Positions 30,917 to 40,185 of a stretch of DNA of 64,000 nt are shown here, piece after piece. A program made the position numbers and the translations under genes. Location of the stretch: contig NZ_QFYR01000001.1 in the NCBI RefSeq assembly GCF_003254705.1, forward strand, positions 1,364,001-1,428,000, given 5' to 3'. Origin of the DNA: Phenylobacterium deserti (GTDB lineage Bacteria > Pseudomonadota > Alphaproteobacteria > Caulobacterales > Caulobacteraceae). The notes beneath the pieces were generated by a model, which worked only from the letters and a program-made list of their open reading frames with translations, did no database searches and had not been told where the DNA came from. Numbering within the stretch: position 1 is the first letter of the stretch; every line of letters starts with the position of its first letter.

Positions 30917-33283
30917 GTGAGCGTGGTTGCCGCCGCCTCTCAGGCTGAGGCTGCGCCGGTCCGCCGCTTCGATGTCGGACCGAACACCTATTCCGAAGCG
31001 CTCATCGAGCTCGCCATCCAAGGGCAGGTCTCCTTGCTGGGCGCCTCCAGCTGCCGAGGCCACAGCCGGACCAGTCTGCGTGGCGCCTACACGGTGGAGG
31101 AAGCGCTGCGCCGGCTGCTTGCAGGTGCGCCTTGCCGTTTCGTGGTGGTGGGGGGCGATACGGTCCGGATCAGCGCGGCGGCAGCGCCTGTGGTGCAGAC
31201 CCGGCTCGCCGACGCGGGCACGAGCGCGCCGCTGCCCCAGCCAACGGCGCCGCTGCTGACGGAAGTGACGGTCACCGCCGCCAAGCGGCGACAGTCGCTG
31301 GACGACCTGCCCTTGCCGGTCACGGTTCTGTCCAACCAGGAACTGCAGGTCACCGCGGCGACGGATGCGGGGGAGGCGAGCGGGCAGATCGCCGGCTTGC
31401 TGACCACCAATCTCGGCCCCGGGCGCGACAAGATCATGCTGCGGGGCCTGTCGGACGGCGCCTTCACCGGGCGCGCACGATCGACCGTCACCACAGTGCT
31501 CGACGACGCCCCGCTGAACTACGCTGCGCCCGACCCGGACCTGCGCCTGGCGGATGTCGAGCGCCTGGAAGTCATCCGCGGTCCGCAAGGCACGCTTTAC
31601 GGCGCAGGCGCGCTCAGCGGCGTCTACCGCATCGTTACGCGCAAGCCGGACCTGCAGGAGCCTCGGGCTGGCGTTCAGGCCAGCTATGCGACGACCAAGG
31701 ACGGCTCGCCTAGCTCGTCCCTGGACGGCTATGTATCGATCCCCATCGTGCAGGACCGGGTCGGCCTGCGGCTGGTCGCGTACGAGGAACGCCGTGGCGG
31801 CTTCCTTGATAACGTCGCCCTGCGTGAGTCCGACGTGGATTCCACCGAACGTAGAGGTGCCCGTCTGGCGCTGCGGATTGCGGCCACCCCGAATTGGACC
31901 ATCGACCTTGCAGGCGTCGCCCAGGATCTGGAAAGCCGCGACAGCCAGTACAGCACGGCCGCATCCTTCTGGCGGGAAACCAGCGTCGCGGAGACCCATT
32001 CCAACCACTTCGGACAGCTGGCTCTGACCGTTCGGGGCAGTCTGCCCTTTGCCGACGTGACCTCGTCCACATCGTTCGTGCGCCACAGCTACGTGAGCCA
32101 GCATGACGCCACCGCCGCCTTCGGCGCTGTCGGAACGCCGATTGCGATTGCGGTCTACCGAGAGCCGCTGAAGCTGAAGATGCTGACACAGGACATCTTC
32201 TTGAGCTCACAAGGCGGCGGCGCCGTGCGCTGGCTGGGCGGCTTCTATGGCGTCAGTTCCTTAGAGGCCATGACGCCGACGCTTGAGATGGGCTGGCCCG
32301 GCGTTCCACAATTCGAAGCCTATCGGGAGCAGCGCGACGAGCGCATGCGTGAGATGGCGCTCTATGGCGAAGTCGAATGGGAGGTCTGGCGCGGCTGGAA
32401 TTTGGGGCTCGGCATCCGGGTGTTCGACACGCACCTCAAGGTGCGGTCCGACGTCGACCAGTTGGATCCATACGACCGGCACGTGCACAGACGCCTGGAT
32501 TACTCGGGCGCCTCCCACAGGGTTTCTCTTCACCGCGATCTGGGCGATGGCGATCTGGTCTATGCACTCTATTCGGAAGGCCACCGGCCCGGCGGCTTGA
32601 ACACCTCAGGCTTTTTCCAGCCCCTGGAGAACTGGACGGAGTACGAGTCCGATCGGCTGCACAATCTGGAGGTAGGCGGTCGCCTGACCACCTTTGGCGA
32701 TCGCCTGACCCTCCAAGGCGCGGTGTTTTTCGAGCGCTGGAACGAGGTCCAGACGTACCAATTTCTTTGGCCGACCGGCTTCTACTATGCCGACAACGTC
32801 GGCGACGCCGATCTGCTCGGCGCCGAACTGGAGGCCGCCTATGACTTCGATTGGGGCCTGACGCTCAAAGGCAACGCCCTTCTCACCGGGTCACGAGTGG
32901 TCGACCCGAACCCTTTGTTCGCCCTGCGGGTAGTGGACACCTTGCCTGGCGCCCCGACGTTCTCCGGCGGCGTGCTGGCCGCTTACGAACGACCTCTGAG
33001 AGGTAAGGTCGCGATGCGCCTGCTGGGCGACATCAGCTACGTCGGGCGCTCCGGCCTGTCCTTCGACGCGGTGCTTTCGCCGCGCATGGGCGATTTCCTG
33101 CGCACGCGCCTTTCGGCCCAGCTCGTGGGCGCTCACTGGACGGCTGAGCTGTTCGTGTCCAACCCAACCAACAGCAAATCCGACACCTTCGCCTACGGCA
33201 ACCCATGGAGCCTCGGCCTGGTGAACCAGGCGACCCCGCTTCGGCCGCGGACGCTGGGCGTGACGCTCAGCGCCGCCTATTAA
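30917..33283 (+). CDS. FecA-type TonB-dependent receptor with N-terminal signalling (STN) domain; start region frameshifted
   Basis: 788 residues if read from the GTG at 30917. An STN domain (about 20-95: [20 protein letters not shown] and [18 protein letters not shown]) precedes a plug ([21 protein letters not shown]) and a 22-strand-type barrel ending with [10 protein letters not shown]. The GTG start leaves a signal peptide of only about 12 residues. The in-frame upstream sequence encodes a good hydrophobic core but no start codon. The natural ATG at 30856 (MTRAW), overlapping the FecR stop, is in another frame, and one base less in the GGGG run at 30869-30872 would join the two. So the real start is probably 30856 with a frameshift or a sequencing error. 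Confidence 0.85.
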   Translation: MSVVAAASQAEAAPVRRFDVGPNTYSEALIELAIQGQVSLLGASSCRGHSRTSLRGAYTVEEALRRLLAGAPCRFVVVGGDTVRISAAAAPVVQTRLADAGTSAPLPQPTAPLLTEVTVTAAKRRQSLDDLPLPVTVLSNQELQVTAATDAGEASGQIAGLLTTNLGPGRDKIMLRGLSDGAFTGRARSTVTTVLDDAPLNYAAPDPDLRLADVERLEVIRGPQGTLYGAGALSGVYRIVTRKPDLQEPRAGVQASYATTKDGSPSSSLDGYVSIPIVQDRVGLRLVAYEERRGGFLDNVALRESDVDSTERRGARLALRIAATPNWTIDLAGVAQDLESRDSQYSTAASFWRETSVAETHSNHFGQLALTVRGSLPFADVTSSTSFVRHSYVSQHDATAAFGAVGTPIAIAVYREPLKLKMLTQDIFLSSQGGGAVRWLGGFYGVSSLEAMTPTLEMGWPGVPQFEAYREQRDERMREMALYGEVEWEVWRGWNLGLGIRVFDTHLKVRSDVDQLDPYDRHVHRRLDYSGASHRVSLHRDLGDGDLVYALYSEGHRPGGLNTSGFFQPLENWTEYESDRLHNLEVGGRLTTFGDRLTLQGAVFFERWNEVQTYQFLWPTGFYYADNVGDADLLGAELEAAYDFDWGLTLKGNALLTGSRVVDPNPLFALRVVDTLPGAPTFSGGVLAAYERPLRGKVAMRLLGDISYVGRSGLSFDAVLSPRMGDFLRTRLSAQLVGAHWTAELFVSNPTNSKSDTFAYGNPWSLGLVNQATPLRPRTLGVTLSAAY

Positions 33284-33360
33284 CCGCGGGAATCCAGGAA
33301 CTCACCGCATCCTTTCCGGACCGGTTCCGGTTGCCTGCCGACGGCATCATCGATAGCGGG

Positions 33361-34590
33361 ATGAGGATGAGCGAAAAGCTGAAGCTTCGACGGCGCTGGT
33401 CCGTCATGCGTGACTTCTTCGATCAGTCGGCTTCAGGCGGTTACGTGCTGATGGCTGCGGCGGCGCTTGCGCTGGTCGTGGCCAACTCTCCGCTGGCCGA
33501 CTCCTACTTCGGCGCCCTGAACGCCCATCTCGGGGTCAACGTCGGACCGCTGCACCTGGACGAAAGCGTCCTGCACTGGATCAACGACGGGCTGATGGCC
33601 CTGTTCTTCCTGCTGGTGGGGCTTGAGATCAAACGCGAGGTTTTGGACGGCCAGCTGTCGCGCCCCTCGCGCGTCCTGCTTCCAGGCTTGGCGGCGGCGG
33701 GCGGCATCTTGCTGCCTGCGATCATCTTCCTGGCGTTCAACGCTGGCAATGCTGAGACGCGGGACGGCTGGGCCATTCCCGCAGCGACCGACATCGCCTT
33801 CGCGCTAGGCGTGCTCGCTCTTGCCGGCGACCGGGTGCCGAGCTCGCTGAAGATCTTCCTCACAGCCATCGCCGTGATGGATGACCTCGCTGCGATCATC
33901 ATCATCGCCCTGTTCTACACCGCCGAGCTTCACGTCTGGGCTTTGGGCGGAGCAGCTGCGTGCCTGGCGGCGCTGATCGTCTTCAATCGCCTGCGCCTGA
34001 TGAAGCTCTGGCCGTATCTTCTGGTGGGCCTGATCATGTGGTGGTTTGTGCTGGAAAGCGGGGTGCACGCCACCCTTGCCGGCGTCGCGCTCGCCATGAC
34101 CATTCCCCTGGTCAAATCGCCGGGCTGCCCCGACCATCCCCACTCGCCGCTGCACCGGCTGGAACACGCCCTGCACAAGCCCGTCGCCTTTCTCGTGGTG
34201 CCGATCTTCGGTTTCGCCAACGCCGGTTTGTCCCTGGCCGGCATCGGGCTTGCCGAAGCCCTCGCCCCGCTGCCGCTGGGCGTGATGCTGGGACTCTTCC
34301 TGGGCAAGCAGCTCGGCGTGTTCCTGGTGACCCTAGCCATCGTTCGGCTGGGCTGGTCCGACATGCCGAAGTACGCCTCGGTGGGACAGCTCTATGGCGT
34401 GTCCGTTCTGTGCGGGATTGGCTTCACCATGAGCCTGTTCATCGGCAATCTGGCCTTCACGGACCCGCTCCTGATCGACGAGACCAAGATCGGCGTCTTC
34501 ACCGGCTCGGTGATCTCGGCGCTTGTCGGCTTGCTGATCCTGAAGTTCACCAAGGCGGACATCCCGAAGGCTGTCCGCCCGGCCGGCTGA
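33361..34590 (+). CDS. nhaA: NhaA-type Na+/H+ antiporter
   Basis: 409 residues from the ATG at 33361; another ATG six bases on is equally plausible. Twelve hydrophobic segments and NhaA signatures: [29 protein letters not shown], the ion-binding pair in [26 protein letters not shown] and [12 protein letters not shown]. It exchanges internal Na+ for external protons to control pH and sodium. Its stop lies two bases from the convergent GH3 stop. No partner gene or regulator is adjacent. Confidence 0.96.
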   Translation: MRMSEKLKLRRRWSVMRDFFDQSASGGYVLMAAAALALVVANSPLADSYFGALNAHLGVNVGPLHLDESVLHWINDGLMALFFLLVGLEIKREVLDGQLSRPSRVLLPGLAAAGGILLPAIIFLAFNAGNAETRDGWAIPAATDIAFALGVLALAGDRVPSSLKIFLTAIAVMDDLAAIIIIALFYTAELHVWALGGAAACLAALIVFNRLRLMKLWPYLLVGLIMWWFVLESGVHATLAGVALAMTIPLVKSPGCPDHPHSPLHRLEHALHKPVAFLVVPIFGFANAGLSLAGIGLAEALAPLPLGVMLGLFLGKQLGVFLVTLAIVRLGWSDMPKYASVGQLYGVSVLCGIGFTMSLFIGNLAFTDPLLIDETKIGVFTGSVISALVGLLILKFTKADIPKAVRPAG

Positions 34591-34592
34591 CC

Positions 34593-36890
34593 TCAGGCGA
34601 CGGTGGTCGGCGTGACGATGGCCGCTGCGGGCTCGGCGCCCCAGCCGTCCGCCGTGATCGTGAAGCTGGAACGCGACCGGATGTCCTCCGAGGACGCGCC
34701 CACCATCACTTCGATCAGCCCCTTCTGGATCCGCCAGCGGCCGGCCTCCCAGAATGCGGTCTGAGCGGCGGCGAGCCGGAAGCTCACGCGGCGGGTCTCG
34801 CCGGGCCGCAGCGTCAGGCGCTTGAAGCCGCGCAACTCCTTCACCGGCCGCGCGGTCGCGGCCACCGGGTCGCGCATGTAGAGTTGGACCACCTCGTCCG
34901 CGGTGACCTTGCCTGTGTTGGTGATTGCGACGGTGATCGCCACCGAGCCGTCGGGCCCGACCTCGCGGCGATCCAGCGTCACCTCGGAATAGCGGAAATC
35001 TGCGTACGACAGGCCATGCCCGAACGGGAACAGCGGCCCCACGTCTACGTCCATGTAGCGGGCCGTGTCCTTGGCCAGGTCCGGATCCGCCGGTCGGCCG
35101 GTAGGCGGATGGGCGTAATAGGCCGGCGCGCCGCCGGAAGCCCGGGGCATGCCCACGGGCAGCTTGCCGCCTGGCGCAACCTTTCCGAACAGCACGTCGA
35201 CGATCGCCGGGCCGCTCTCCACCCCGAGGAACCAGGTCTCCAGCGCCGCAGGGGCGCGGGTCAGCACGTCGGCAAGCGCAAGCGGGCGACCGTTCATCAG
35301 CACCACCACCACAGGCTTGCCGGTGTCCAGCACCGCCTTGGCGAGCGCGGCTTGCGGGGCGGGCAGGTTGATGTCGGCTCGGCTGCGGGCCTCCCCGCTG
35401 TGGTCATAGTCTTCGCCGATCACCAGCAGCGTCAGGTCCGCCGCCTGCGCCACCGCGACGGCGGCTGGGACGCCGGCAAGGTTCGCGTCGCGCGTTCCTG
35501 CACCCGGCTCATAGGTGATCTGCACGCGTGACCCGGCGCTTTCGCGCAAAGCCGTGAGCAGGGTCTTGGCCTCCTCCGCTTGACCTCGGGCGCGCCAGGA
35601 TCCCAGAGCGCTGGACGCATCGTCCGCCAGGGCGCCGACGACTGCGATACGGCGAACGCTTGGCGCGATCGGCAGCAGGCCGCCCTCGTTCTTCAGCAGC
35701 ACCATAGACTTGTGCGCCGCCTCGCGGGCGATCGCCCGGTGCGCGGGCGACAGCATCACGGTCTTTTCTCGCGCCGGATCGCCGAAGCGATAGGGGTCTT
35801 CAAAGAGTCCCAGTCGCGCCTTGGTCATCAGAACCCGGCCGACGGAGCGGTCGAGGTAGGGCATAAGCGAGGGATCGGCGGCGATCGCTTCCCGCAGGGC
35901 GCCCACATAGATGCCGCCCGCCATGTCCATGTCGACGCCGGCCTTCAGCGCCAGAGCGGCGGCTTCGGCGGGCGTCCCGGCCACCCCGTGGGGGATCAGC
36001 TCGGCGATGGCGCCCCAGTCGCTGACGATCAGACCGTCCCACTTCCAGCCGTCGCGCAACAGGCCTTCATTGAGGGGCGCGTTGGCGTGCATCGGCGTGC
36101 CGCTCACCTCGTTGAACGCCGTCATGAAGGTCGCTGCGCCGGCCTTCGCCGAAGCGTAGAAGGGCGGCAGATAGACTTCCTGCAGCGTGCGGTCCGAAAG
36201 CTCGGCTCGGTCGTAGTCGCGTCCGCCTTCCGCCGCCCCGTAAGCGACGAAGTGCTTGGCGCAAGACAGCACGACGTCTTTGCCCCTCAGATCGTCACCC
36301 TGGTAGCCCTGCACGTGCGCCACCGCGATCGCCGAGCCGAGGAAAGGATCCTCGCCGGCGCCCTCCACGATGCGACCCCAGCGGGGGTCGCGGGCGATGT
36401 CCACCATGGGCGAGAAGGTCCAGTGCAGGCCGGCCACGGAGGCTTCGACCGCGGCCATGCGGGCGACCTTGCGCGCGACCTCGGGCTCAAAGCTCGCCGC
36501 GATGCCAAGCGGCACGGGATAGATGGTCCGGAAGCCGTGGATCACGTCCATGGCGAACAGCAGCGGGATCTTCAGCCGGCTCTCTTCCACCGCCACGCGC
36601 TGCAGGTCGCGCAGGAACTGGGCTCCCATGACGTGGAGGTACGAGCCGACGCCGCCACGGCGAACCAGGTCGAGGGCCGCGGCGTCGATCCTGGAGTTCA
36701 GCGCCTTCTGCCGCCCGCCGGCGGGTTGGTTCAGCTGGCCGAACTTCTCCTCCAGCGTCATCTGAGCCAACAGGTCCTGCACGCGGCGCACATGCTCAGG
36801 CCGGGCAGGCAAGGCGTGCGCCGCCGGCGACAGCGCTGTCACGGTCAGGGCTGCGCCACCTGCTAAAACCGTCCTGCGGCTCGCTTCCAT
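34593..36890 (-). CDS. Secreted GH3 beta-glucosidase, probable Tat substrate
   Basis: 765 residues from the ATG at 36888-36890 with GGAGA upstream; a longer frame to 37172 runs into the riboswitch region. A Tat-like N-terminus (SRRTVLAGG) ends in AHA at about 26. The GH3 N domain has nucleophile Asp291 in GLIVSDWG and substrate-binding KHFVAYGAAEGGRDYD; a C domain and a fibronectin III-like domain follow, as in BglX-type enzymes (FPFGHGLSYADFRYS). It releases glucose from beta-linked saccharides in the periplasm. With the GH10 gene it suggests plant-polymer use. Confidence 0.94.
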   Translation of the reverse strand: MEASRRTVLAGGAALTVTALSPAAHALPARPEHVRRVQDLLAQMTLEEKFGQLNQPAGGRQKALNSRIDAAALDLVRRGGVGSYLHVMGAQFLRDLQRVAVEESRLKIPLLFAMDVIHGFRTIYPVPLGIAASFEPEVARKVARMAAVEASVAGLHWTFSPMVDIARDPRWGRIVEGAGEDPFLGSAIAVAHVQGYQGDDLRGKDVVLSCAKHFVAYGAAEGGRDYDRAELSDRTLQEVYLPPFYASAKAGAATFMTAFNEVSGTPMHANAPLNEGLLRDGWKWDGLIVSDWGAIAELIPHGVAGTPAEAAALALKAGVDMDMAGGIYVGALREAIAADPSLMPYLDRSVGRVLMTKARLGLFEDPYRFGDPAREKTVMLSPAHRAIAREAAHKSMVLLKNEGGLLPIAPSVRRIAVVGALADDASSALGSWRARGQAEEAKTLLTALRESAGSRVQITYEPGAGTRDANLAGVPAAVAVAQAADLTLLVIGEDYDHSGEARSRADINLPAPQAALAKAVLDTGKPVVVVLMNGRPLALADVLTRAPAALETWFLGVESGPAIVDVLFGKVAPGGKLPVGMPRASGGAPAYYAHPPTGRPADPDLAKDTARYMDVDVGPLFPFGHGLSYADFRYSEVTLDRREVGPDGSVAITVAITNTGKVTADEVVQLYMRDPVAATARPVKELRGFKRLTLRPGETRRVSFRLAAAQTAFWEAGRWRIQKGLIEVMVGASSEDIRSRSSFTITADGWGAEPAAAIVTPTTVA

Positions 36891-37007
36891 GGGAGATCTC
36901 CAGCTGTCGCGCCGGCCAGCTAAGGCTCGGCTTTGCAGCCCGCTTAGCACGGACCCGTGTTCGACCGCGACTTGCCTCGAGCGGCGAAGAGCGGCATCTA
37001 CCGCGCC

Positions 37008-37205
37008 GTGATGGCGGTCCCCTTCGATCGGGGGCCAAGAGGGAACGGGGTGCGGCGAGCCTGCTCGCGAATCCCCGGCTGTGCCCGCAACTGTGAGCGG
37101 CGAGGACGCCGCCCGATCCGCTTCTTGTCGAGGCGGCGCCACTGGGAAACCGGGAAGGCGAGGGCGGCTCATCCGATGACCCGCAAGCCAGGAGACCTGC
37201 CGCCG
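37008..37205 (+). ncRNA. Cobalamin (AdoCbl) riboswitch upstream of btuB
   Basis: The conserved B12-box region AAGCCAGGAGACCTGCC is at 37185-37201. Upstream are GGGAACGGGG with a following paired stem (about 37037-37085), the CCGGCTGTGCCCGCAACTGTGA segment in two parts around 37075-37097, and ACTGGGAAACCGGGAAGGCG near 37141-37160. These match the AdoCbl aptamer core in order. It lies in the long 5' region of a BtuB-like receptor on the same strand, which it should switch off when B12 is plentiful. Boundaries are approximate. Confidence 0.92.
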
Positions 37206-37355
37206 TCCGTCGCTCGTCCGTAGGCCCGGGACCAGGCCAGCGGCGCGGAAGGCTTTCTTCCCCTGCAGCGACTCTCATCGGTCCCGCCGTTGGACCATGC
37301 AATGCTGCACGCCTGCCCGACGGCCTCGGGGCCGGTTTATGGGGGCTTTCAGACC

Positions 37356-39167
37356 ATGCGGTCTCTCCTAATTACGTCCGCGGCCATCGCCGCTCTGCTT
37401 CCCGCCGCCGCTCTTGCCGAGGACGCGCAAGTCAGCGAGGTGGTCGTCACCTCCACCCGCCTGCCGAGCGAAGTCTGGGAGGTCACCGGCGCACGGGTGA
37501 TCGACCGCGCTGAACTCCAGGCGCGCCAGAGCGTGTTCCTCACGGATGTGCTGACGACCCTTCCCGGCGTCGGGATCACCCGTAACGGCGCCTTTGGCGG
37601 GGTTTCGGCGATCCGCATCCGCGGGGCCGGCGCCGACAAGACCTTGGTGCTGGTGGACGGGGTGCCGGTCGGCGATCCCGCCGATCCCAACGGCGCCTTC
37701 GACCCGTCCAATGTTCAGGCTTCGGATGAACGCATCGAGCTGCTCTCCGGTCCTCAAGGCTCGCTGTGGGGCTCGGAGGCGATCGGGGGCGTGGTGGCGC
37801 TGACCACGCGCGAGGTGGACGGGCTGCGGCTGGAACTCGAAGGCGGCTCGTTCGAGACGGTTCGGGGCTATGCTGCGGCGGGCGTGTCCGAAGACGCCTA
37901 CGCGCTGAACGGTTCGGTCGGCGGCTTCCGCACCGACGGGATCTCGAAGGCGGCGAGCGGGTCGGAAGACGATGGCTACGAGACCTTCAGCGCCAACGTG
38001 GGCGGCCGCTGGCGCGCTTCGGACGCGGTGCAGCTGGACGGCCGCATCCGCTACACCGAAAGCGAGATCGACATCGACGGCTACCCGGCGCCGACCTACG
38101 AGCTGGGCGATACGCCGGACCGCAACAAGAGTCGCGCCTGGTCAGGCTTCGCCCGCGCCACTGTAGACGCCCTCGGCCTGACCCATGCCTTCAGCGTCAG
38201 CGCTTATGACCTGACCCGGACCAACATCTCCGACTTCCCCGCCCGCTACAGCGCGGAGCGGCAGGTGTGGCGCTGGACGGCGCAGAAGGGCGAGGCCGCC
38301 GATCCGCTGGCCTTCGTGGCCGGCGCTGAGCGGCAGGATACCCAGGCCGATCTCGACGGGCGCGACAGCACCGACCTGTCCGTGACCTCCGTGTTCGGCG
38401 TGCTTCGCGCCCGGGCTGGCGAGCGCCTGACCCTGACCAGCAGCCTTCGCTACGACGACCCCGACCAGTTCAAATCCCGCGGCACGGGCCGGCTGTCCGC
38501 GGCCTTCGATGCAGGTGCCGGGTTCACCGTCACGGCGTCGGCGGGCCAAGGCTTCAAGATCCCCACCATCAGCCAAGTAATTTGCGACTTCTGCTTTGCG
38601 CCTCCGCTGGCGCTTAAGCCGGAGCGGGCCGAAGGCTACGATCTGCGGCTGGGCTGGGGCTCGGACGACGGGCGCTTCAGCGGCGCGCTCACCGGTTATC
38701 GGCTCAAGGTCCGCGACCAGATTTCGTACCGGAACTCCCGCTACGAGAACATCGCCCAGACCCGGTCGAGCGGCCTGGAAGCGGAAGCCAGCGCCCAGCT
38801 AGCCACGGCTTGGCAGGTGCGGCTGGCCTACGCCTGGACGGACGCCATCGATGTCTCGACCGGAGCCAGCCTGCTGCGGGTGCCTGATCACGCGGGCTCC
38901 GCCAGCCTGTTCTACCTGGAAGGCCCCTGGGAGGCGGCCCTGACCTTCCGCGCCGAGAGCAGTCAGTCCGACACGGCGACCGATGGCTTCACGCCGACGG
39001 TGCGCGACGGCTTCGTCACGGCCGATCTCGCTGGCGCTTACCGGTTGAACGACCAGATCACCCTGACCGCAAGGGTCGAGAACCTGGCGGACAGGGGCTA
39101 TCAGGAAACGTTCGGCTACGGCGAGCCGGGCCGGGCAGTGTTCGTTGGCGTGCGGCTTAGCCGATAG
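37356..39167 (+). CDS. btuB: BtuB-like TonB-dependent vitamin B12 receptor
   Basis: 603 residues from the ATG at 37356; the frame extends upstream into the riboswitch leader. A signal peptide ends at ALA (about 21) and is followed by a TonB box region (SEVVVTSTRL), a plug domain (LTTLPGVGI, RIRGAGADKTLVLVDGVPVG, GPQGSLWGSEAIGG) and a barrel ending VFVGVRLSR. Length near the 594-residue E. coli BtuB. The B12 riboswitch directly upstream supports cobalamin or corrinoid uptake. A terminator-like hairpin follows. Confidence 0.92.
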   Translation: MRSLLITSAAIAALLPAAALAEDAQVSEVVVTSTRLPSEVWEVTGARVIDRAELQARQSVFLTDVLTTLPGVGITRNGAFGGVSAIRIRGAGADKTLVLVDGVPVGDPADPNGAFDPSNVQASDERIELLSGPQGSLWGSEAIGGVVALTTREVDGLRLELEGGSFETVRGYAAAGVSEDAYALNGSVGGFRTDGISKAASGSEDDGYETFSANVGGRWRASDAVQLDGRIRYTESEIDIDGYPAPTYELGDTPDRNKSRAWSGFARATVDALGLTHAFSVSAYDLTRTNISDFPARYSAERQVWRWTAQKGEAADPLAFVAGAERQDTQADLDGRDSTDLSVTSVFGVLRARAGERLTLTSSLRYDDPDQFKSRGTGRLSAAFDAGAGFTVTASAGQGFKIPTISQVICDFCFAPPLALKPERAEGYDLRLGWGSDDGRFSGALTGYRLKVRDQISYRNSRYENIAQTRSSGLEAEASAQLATAWQVRLAYAWTDAIDVSTGASLLRVPDHAGSASLFYLEGPWEAALTFRAESSQSDTATDGFTPTVRDGFVTADLAGAYRLNDQITLTARVENLADRGYQETFGYGEPGRAVFVGVRLSR

Positions 39168-39179
39168 GCGCGCGCCTCA

Positions 39180-39208
39180 TCCCGGACGGCCGAAAGGCCG
39201 CTCCGGGA
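39180..39208 (+). terminator. Hairpin terminator candidate after btuB
   Basis: TCCCGGA (39180-39186) pairs with 39202-39208 and CGGCC (39187-39191) with GGCCG (39196-39200) around a GAAA tetraloop, with a one-base bulge at 39201. Symmetric and placed between convergent genes, but no T-tract follows. Confidence 0.55.
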
Positions 39209-39217
39209 CCGAGGAAG

Positions 39218-40087
39218 TCAGGCTGCGGCCCAGGCGCCCAGCGCTTCCGGATCGTCGATGGCCATCTCGTCCCAGTTCAGATCCGGCGGGGGCGAGGCGG
39301 CCGCGGCGACCACCGCGCTCATCTCGGCGGCAGACGTCACGCCCACCAGCACGGTGGAGGCTTCCGGTCGCGACAGGGCGAAGCCCAGCGCGGCCTGCAA
39401 CGGGTCCGAACGTCCTTCAGCGATCAGCCGGCGCGCGCGGGAGATGCGGCCCGCGGCCGCTTTCAGGTGGCTCGGCGCACGGTCCGGCGGCAGGAACAGC
39501 ACGCCGTTCAGGAAGATCGAGCGCAGCTGGACCTCGATGTCCATCTCGCGCAGCTCCGACAAGGTGCCGTCGATCAGCAGGCGCTGGTCGAGCAGCGAGG
39601 CGGGCGCCTGGACCACGTCCGGCTTGAAGCGGCGCGCCAGTCGGACCGGATCGTCGGAAGCATAGACGGACACGCCGATGCGGTTGCACAGGCCGCCGTC
39701 GCGCAGCGCTCGCAGGCGATCCCACAGGGCGGGACCCAGCGGGCTGAGAAGATCGGTGGCCGAAGGGGCCAGAATGGTGTCCACGCGCTCCACGCCCAGC
39801 CGGCGCAGCTGCCCACGGATCTCGGCCTCTGCGAAATCGGGCCCGCGATCGGGACGGACGGTGGTCACGGTGATGCGGAACGGCGCTGGGCGCGGCAGCA
39901 CCTGGCCGATCTGGGTTTCGGCGGGCGCGCTGTGGCGGCCGACCTCGAGCACGTTCAACCCGGACCGCGCGGCGATCGACAGGATTTCACGGGCTTCCAC
40001 GTCGCGGGGACGACCCCGCGCCGGCGTCGCGCCGTCGAGGCCGAATTGCCCCGTGGCGAGGCCGAGCTTGGTCAAAGGTGAAGTCAT
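39218..40087 (-). CDS. Aldo/keto reductase-like protein lacking the catalytic tetrad
   Basis: 289 residues from the ATG at 40087; a longer frame to 40468 is antisense to xdhC. The AKR barrel order is readable (LTKLGLATGQFGLD, RIGVSVYASD, VVQAPASLLDQRLL, FLNGVLFLPP, STVLVGVTS). The usual Asp-Tyr-Lys-His tetrad is replaced: the strand normally reading DTA then Tyr is LEVGRHSAP (47-55), the TK strand reads ITVTTV (72-77) and the HRP loop reads ILAPSA (105-110). It is therefore probably not a working oxidoreductase, or it has a changed function. Divergent from xdhC with about 98 bases between. Confidence 0.8.
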   Translation of the reverse strand: MTSPLTKLGLATGQFGLDGATPARGRPRDVEAREILSIAARSGLNVLEVGRHSAPAETQIGQVLPRPAPFRITVTTVRPDRGPDFAEAEIRGQLRRLGVERVDTILAPSATDLLSPLGPALWDRLRALRDGGLCNRIGVSVYASDDPVRLARRFKPDVVQAPASLLDQRLLIDGTLSELREMDIEVQLRSIFLNGVLFLPPDRAPSHLKAAAGRISRARRLIAEGRSDPLQAALGFALSRPEASTVLVGVTSAAEMSAVVAAAASPPPDLNWDEMAIDDPEALGAWAAA

Positions 40088-40185
40088 GAAGCTAAGGTCG
40101 GGGGCGTCCTTATGAGCCCGCATCCTGGACCCGGGATGCCTAAGAACAGGTATCCAGGAGATTAGCGGGGAGTTAAGGAGCGGCG

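Noticed and set aside
29858..32104. 748-residue minus-strand open frame
   Set aside because: Opposes the FecR and receptor genes, which carry clear family motifs.
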